Below, piece after piece: positions 6,411 through 8,204 of a stretch of 8,204 bases of DNA. Both the position numbers and the translations under genes were made by a program. Position 1 is the stretch's first letter, and the number at the start of each line of letters is the position of its first letter. The notes under the pieces were generated by a model. It was not told the origin of the DNA and made no database searches. It saw only the letters and a list, made by a program, of their open reading frames with translations. The DNA is from Phycisphaerae bacterium (GTDB lineage Bacteria > Planctomycetota > Phycisphaerae > Phycisphaerales > SM1A02), in the NCBI GenBank assembly GCA_018663565.1, contig JABJQE010000278.1, positions 1 to 8,204 of the forward strand, given 5' to 3'.

Positions 6411-7123
6411 TGTGAGAATTCCTGCGGTGCCTGTGAAAGCATTGGCGTTACGGTCTGGAAATTGGCGTCGGGGCCAAGTTCAACCTTGATGCGGAACTGG
6501 CGAACGGAGAGTTCGTTGAGGTCGATTTCCTCTGAGAAGTGAAGGCTCACATTCTTGAGCAGTGGGTGTTCATTGAGTGCCGAGAGAAAGGCGGACACAT
6601 GGACGTCGGTTGGCGCGAAGCCAAGCAGCGAGATTTCGGTTCGCCAGCGAGGTGGCTCAATGCGTGGGTCGGCCTTCGCCTCGCTGCTTGTCTGGCCTCG
6701 GCGAGGCTTGTTACGAGGGCCGTCGTTTGAGTCGACCTCAGTAGGCGGAAGCAAATGTGAGGTCAATTCGAACTCAAGTAGCCCAAGATCTTCTGGCATA
6801 CGGTTGATGAATTCAGAGAGCAGCACGGAACGTGGTAGTCGGTCGATGAGCGCAGCTGCAAGTTCGGCGCGTTCGCTGATGCGTTCTTGCCGTGACTCAA
6901 GTTCGGACATGATGCGAACCTGATCGGCGGCCTCTTCGAATCGAATCGAGACTTGATCGCGAATTTCCTTCACGCGGTGCCAATCAGATCGGGTGATGAA
7001 GAAGGCAATTACGACGCCAGTCAAGACCACTGCAAACAGCGAGATCGCGGCAAAGTGCATGCGGCGATCTTGTTTGTGTTCGATGTACTCACGCGGGAGA
7101 AAATCGTCGGTCGGTCGTTTCAT
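6407..7123 (-). CDS. pilN: PilN-like type IV pilus inner-membrane protein
   Basis: The protein is 238 residues from an ATG at 7123-7121, chosen over the ATG at 7174 because AAGGA lies 9 nt upstream, it forms an ATGA overlap with the pilM stop, and it places the motif DDFLPREY (6-13) at the extreme N-terminus. That motif matches the PilN peptide (N-[LF]-L-P-[WY]-R) that inserts into PilM. A membrane helix follows (about 22-44), then a long charged coiled coil (47-95) for pairing with PilO, and a C-terminal ferredoxin-like domain (about 160-217) whose strands include RTEISLLGFA and RQFRIKVEL. Between the coiled coil and that domain lies a Pro/Arg/Asp-rich, probably disordered segment (125-160). 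PilN bridges cytoplasmic PilM and the periplasmic alignment complex. Sequence identity to classical PilN is low, so context carries much of the call. Confidence 0.83.
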   Translation of the reverse strand: MKRPTDDFLPREYIEHKQDRRMHFAAISLFAVVLTGVVIAFFITRSDWHRVKEIRDQVSIRFEEAADQVRIMSELESRQERISERAELAAALIDRLPRSVLLSEFINRMPEDLGLLEFELTSHLLPPTEVDSNDGPRNKPRRGQTSSEAKADPRIEPPRWRTEISLLGFAPTDVHVSAFLSALNEHPLLKNVSLHFSEEIDLNELSVRQFRIKVELGPDANFQTVTPMLSQAPQEFSQ

Positions 7124-8196
7124 ATTAGGTCGTCCTTGTGGTCCGGCGAGGCGAGCCCGGCGGCGATTGCCCACTGGGGTCGGATTTGCAGGCCCCAGTC
7201 CTGCGATGGAGAACCGCTGGGCGTCGCGGTCCAGCGAGCAAGTGGGTCACCAATCTGGGCTGGGAGCTGGAGGGACTGGGCAATGGCCCGGCACTGGTTT
7301 GCCTCAAGAGCGCCTGCCCCAGTGAATACGACTCGAGTGAGTGGTGTTTCACCAAAGAGACTTTGATGATGGCGAATGCACATATGGAGTTCTTCGCAGA
7401 GATCACTCATTGCGGTGCTTGTATCGCATCCGCCAGTTGGAATAGCAGGCATGCTGCTCGAGGCCGTCTGTTGGCGTCGATTCAGGGCGGTTAGGACATC
7501 GGTGTCGGACGCTGCGGGCGATGTCTGGGCAATTGACGGTCGGGCGGCACGCGGCGGAGCGACTGCTGTAGCGGTTGCGGCCATGGTGTTGGTCATCTGC
7601 CGGGCCGAGACAAGCATGTCGCCATGCCCGAAGGCGACCGTGACCATGGAGGGCTCAAGATCGATGTACATCGTGGCGGTGTCAACGTCCGATCCACGGC
7701 GGTTGAGGTGTTGGAACGCGCGAAGCATCATGCTCGCTGGTGAGTACACGCCTGTGATTTCAAGACCGTGCTCATGCAACATGGCCACGTACCGCAGAAC
7801 TGATGCTCGTGGCATGGCGATGCACAGCAACTCGCGGCCGCTCCGGCTGGAATTCCATGGGCTATTGACTTCGATACTACGAATCATTGGGTTGATGCCG
7901 AGATCTTGAATGCGGGTTTGGATGGCGGTATCGAGGTCCTCGCCCGGATTGAGTTTGAGGTGGGTCATGGTGACGATCGAAGCAGGCATCGAAGCCACGA
8001 TCCGCTTGCCGGCCCAAGCTGAGTCTGCGACGGATTTGGCGACTACCTCAGAGGCGGTGCCGAGATGGGCATCAAGGTCGAATGCTGCGGTTGGTTCACA
8101 GGGCTGCTCAACGGCTGTAGAGACAGACAATCCATCGGCTGACCGCTGAAGCATCCTGATGCAGGATGCCCCGAAGTCCGCGGCAATGGCCGGCAT
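7120..8196 (-). CDS. pilM: Type IV pilus assembly protein PilM (actin-like)
   Basis: The protein is 358 residues from the ATG at 8196, about the usual PilM length. The frame stays open to the window edge 8 bases further on and no ribosome-binding site is visible, so the true start may lie outside. PilM is a cytoplasmic FtsA/actin-fold protein that binds the PilN N-terminus. Seen here: phosphate-1 loop IAADFGASCIRML (4-16), a 1C-like segment (62-150), a phosphate-2 strand YIDLEPSMVTVAFG (177-190) and an adenosine motif VVFTGAGAL (289-297). The phosphate-2 loop has Glu-Pro where Gly is expected and the adenosine motif is GAGA rather than GGGA, so nucleotide binding may be weak. Residues 203-262 form an Ala/Pro/Ser/Thr-rich stretch that looks like an inserted linker. 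It is the first operon gene visible; its TGA overlaps the pilN ATG. Confidence 0.85.
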   Translation of the reverse strand: MPAIAADFGASCIRMLQRSADGLSVSTAVEQPCEPTAAFDLDAHLGTASEVVAKSVADSAWAGKRIVASMPASIVTMTHLKLNPGEDLDTAIQTRIQDLGINPMIRSIEVNSPWNSSRSGRELLCIAMPRASVLRYVAMLHEHGLEITGVYSPASMMLRAFQHLNRRGSDVDTATMYIDLEPSMVTVAFGHGDMLVSARQMTNTMAATATAVAPPRAARPSIAQTSPAASDTDVLTALNRRQQTASSSMPAIPTGGCDTSTAMSDLCEELHMCIRHHQSLFGETPLTRVVFTGAGALEANQCRAIAQSLQLPAQIGDPLARWTATPSGSPSQDWGLQIRPQWAIAAGLASPDHKDDLI

Positions 8197-8204
8197 CGAG
8201 GGTC

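Noticed and set aside
7376..7909. Plus-strand 177-codon frame opposite pilM
   Set aside because: It is antisense to pilM with no plausible ribosome-binding site or family resemblance.

Overview
The window looks like chromosomal DNA from a planctomycete, most likely of the class Phycisphaerae. GC content is moderate. The main clue is the first 177 bases, which encode a double calcium-binding, dockerin-like C-terminal tail (two DxDGD/DxNGD loops, each followed by a W/F-G motif, closed by a Cys). In my experience this tail is characteristic of secreted Phycisphaerae proteins. A large secreted orphan protein and a pilM-N-O gene set fit that assignment, but no taxonomic marker gene is present, so it remains an inference.

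Layout. (1) Bases 1-177, plus strand: the 3' end of a secreted dockerin-tailed protein. (2) 217-2070, minus strand, convergent with it: a 617-residue protein with an N-terminal signal sequence and no recognisable family, carrying what looks like an internal duplication. (3) A 74-bp divergent gap (2071-2144) that must hold the start signals for the genes on both sides. (4) 2145-3376, plus strand: a two-gene unit, an iodotyrosine-deiodinase-like nitroreductase followed by a DUF456 membrane protein, overlapping by 4 bp. (5) 3377-8196, minus strand: a five-gene pilus or secretion operon, transcribed right to left as pilM, pilN, pilO, a PilP/GspC-like gene and a GspE/PilB-family ATPase. The first three junctions are 4-bp ATGA overlaps and the fourth is an 11-bp gap.

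How the genes work together. The operon encodes the inner-membrane and cytoplasmic base of a type IV pilus or type II secretion machine. PilM is the cytoplasmic actin-like protein that docks on the N-terminus of PilN. PilN and PilO are paired single-span proteins with periplasmic coiled-coil and ferredoxin-like parts. The fourth protein, also single-span, occupies the PilP/GspC slot that normally links the inner-membrane platform to the outer-membrane secretin. The ATPase powers subunit assembly. The secretin, platform protein PilC/GspF, pilins and prepilin peptidase are not in the window.

I saw no tRNA, rRNA, CRISPR array, insertion sequence, phage gene or defence cassette. The window is mostly orthodox. 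The points worth a second look are the orphan duplicated secreted protein, the divergent PilP/GspC-like protein, the degenerate nucleotide-binding motifs of PilM, and the deiodinase-like enzyme with an intact substrate-lid triad.
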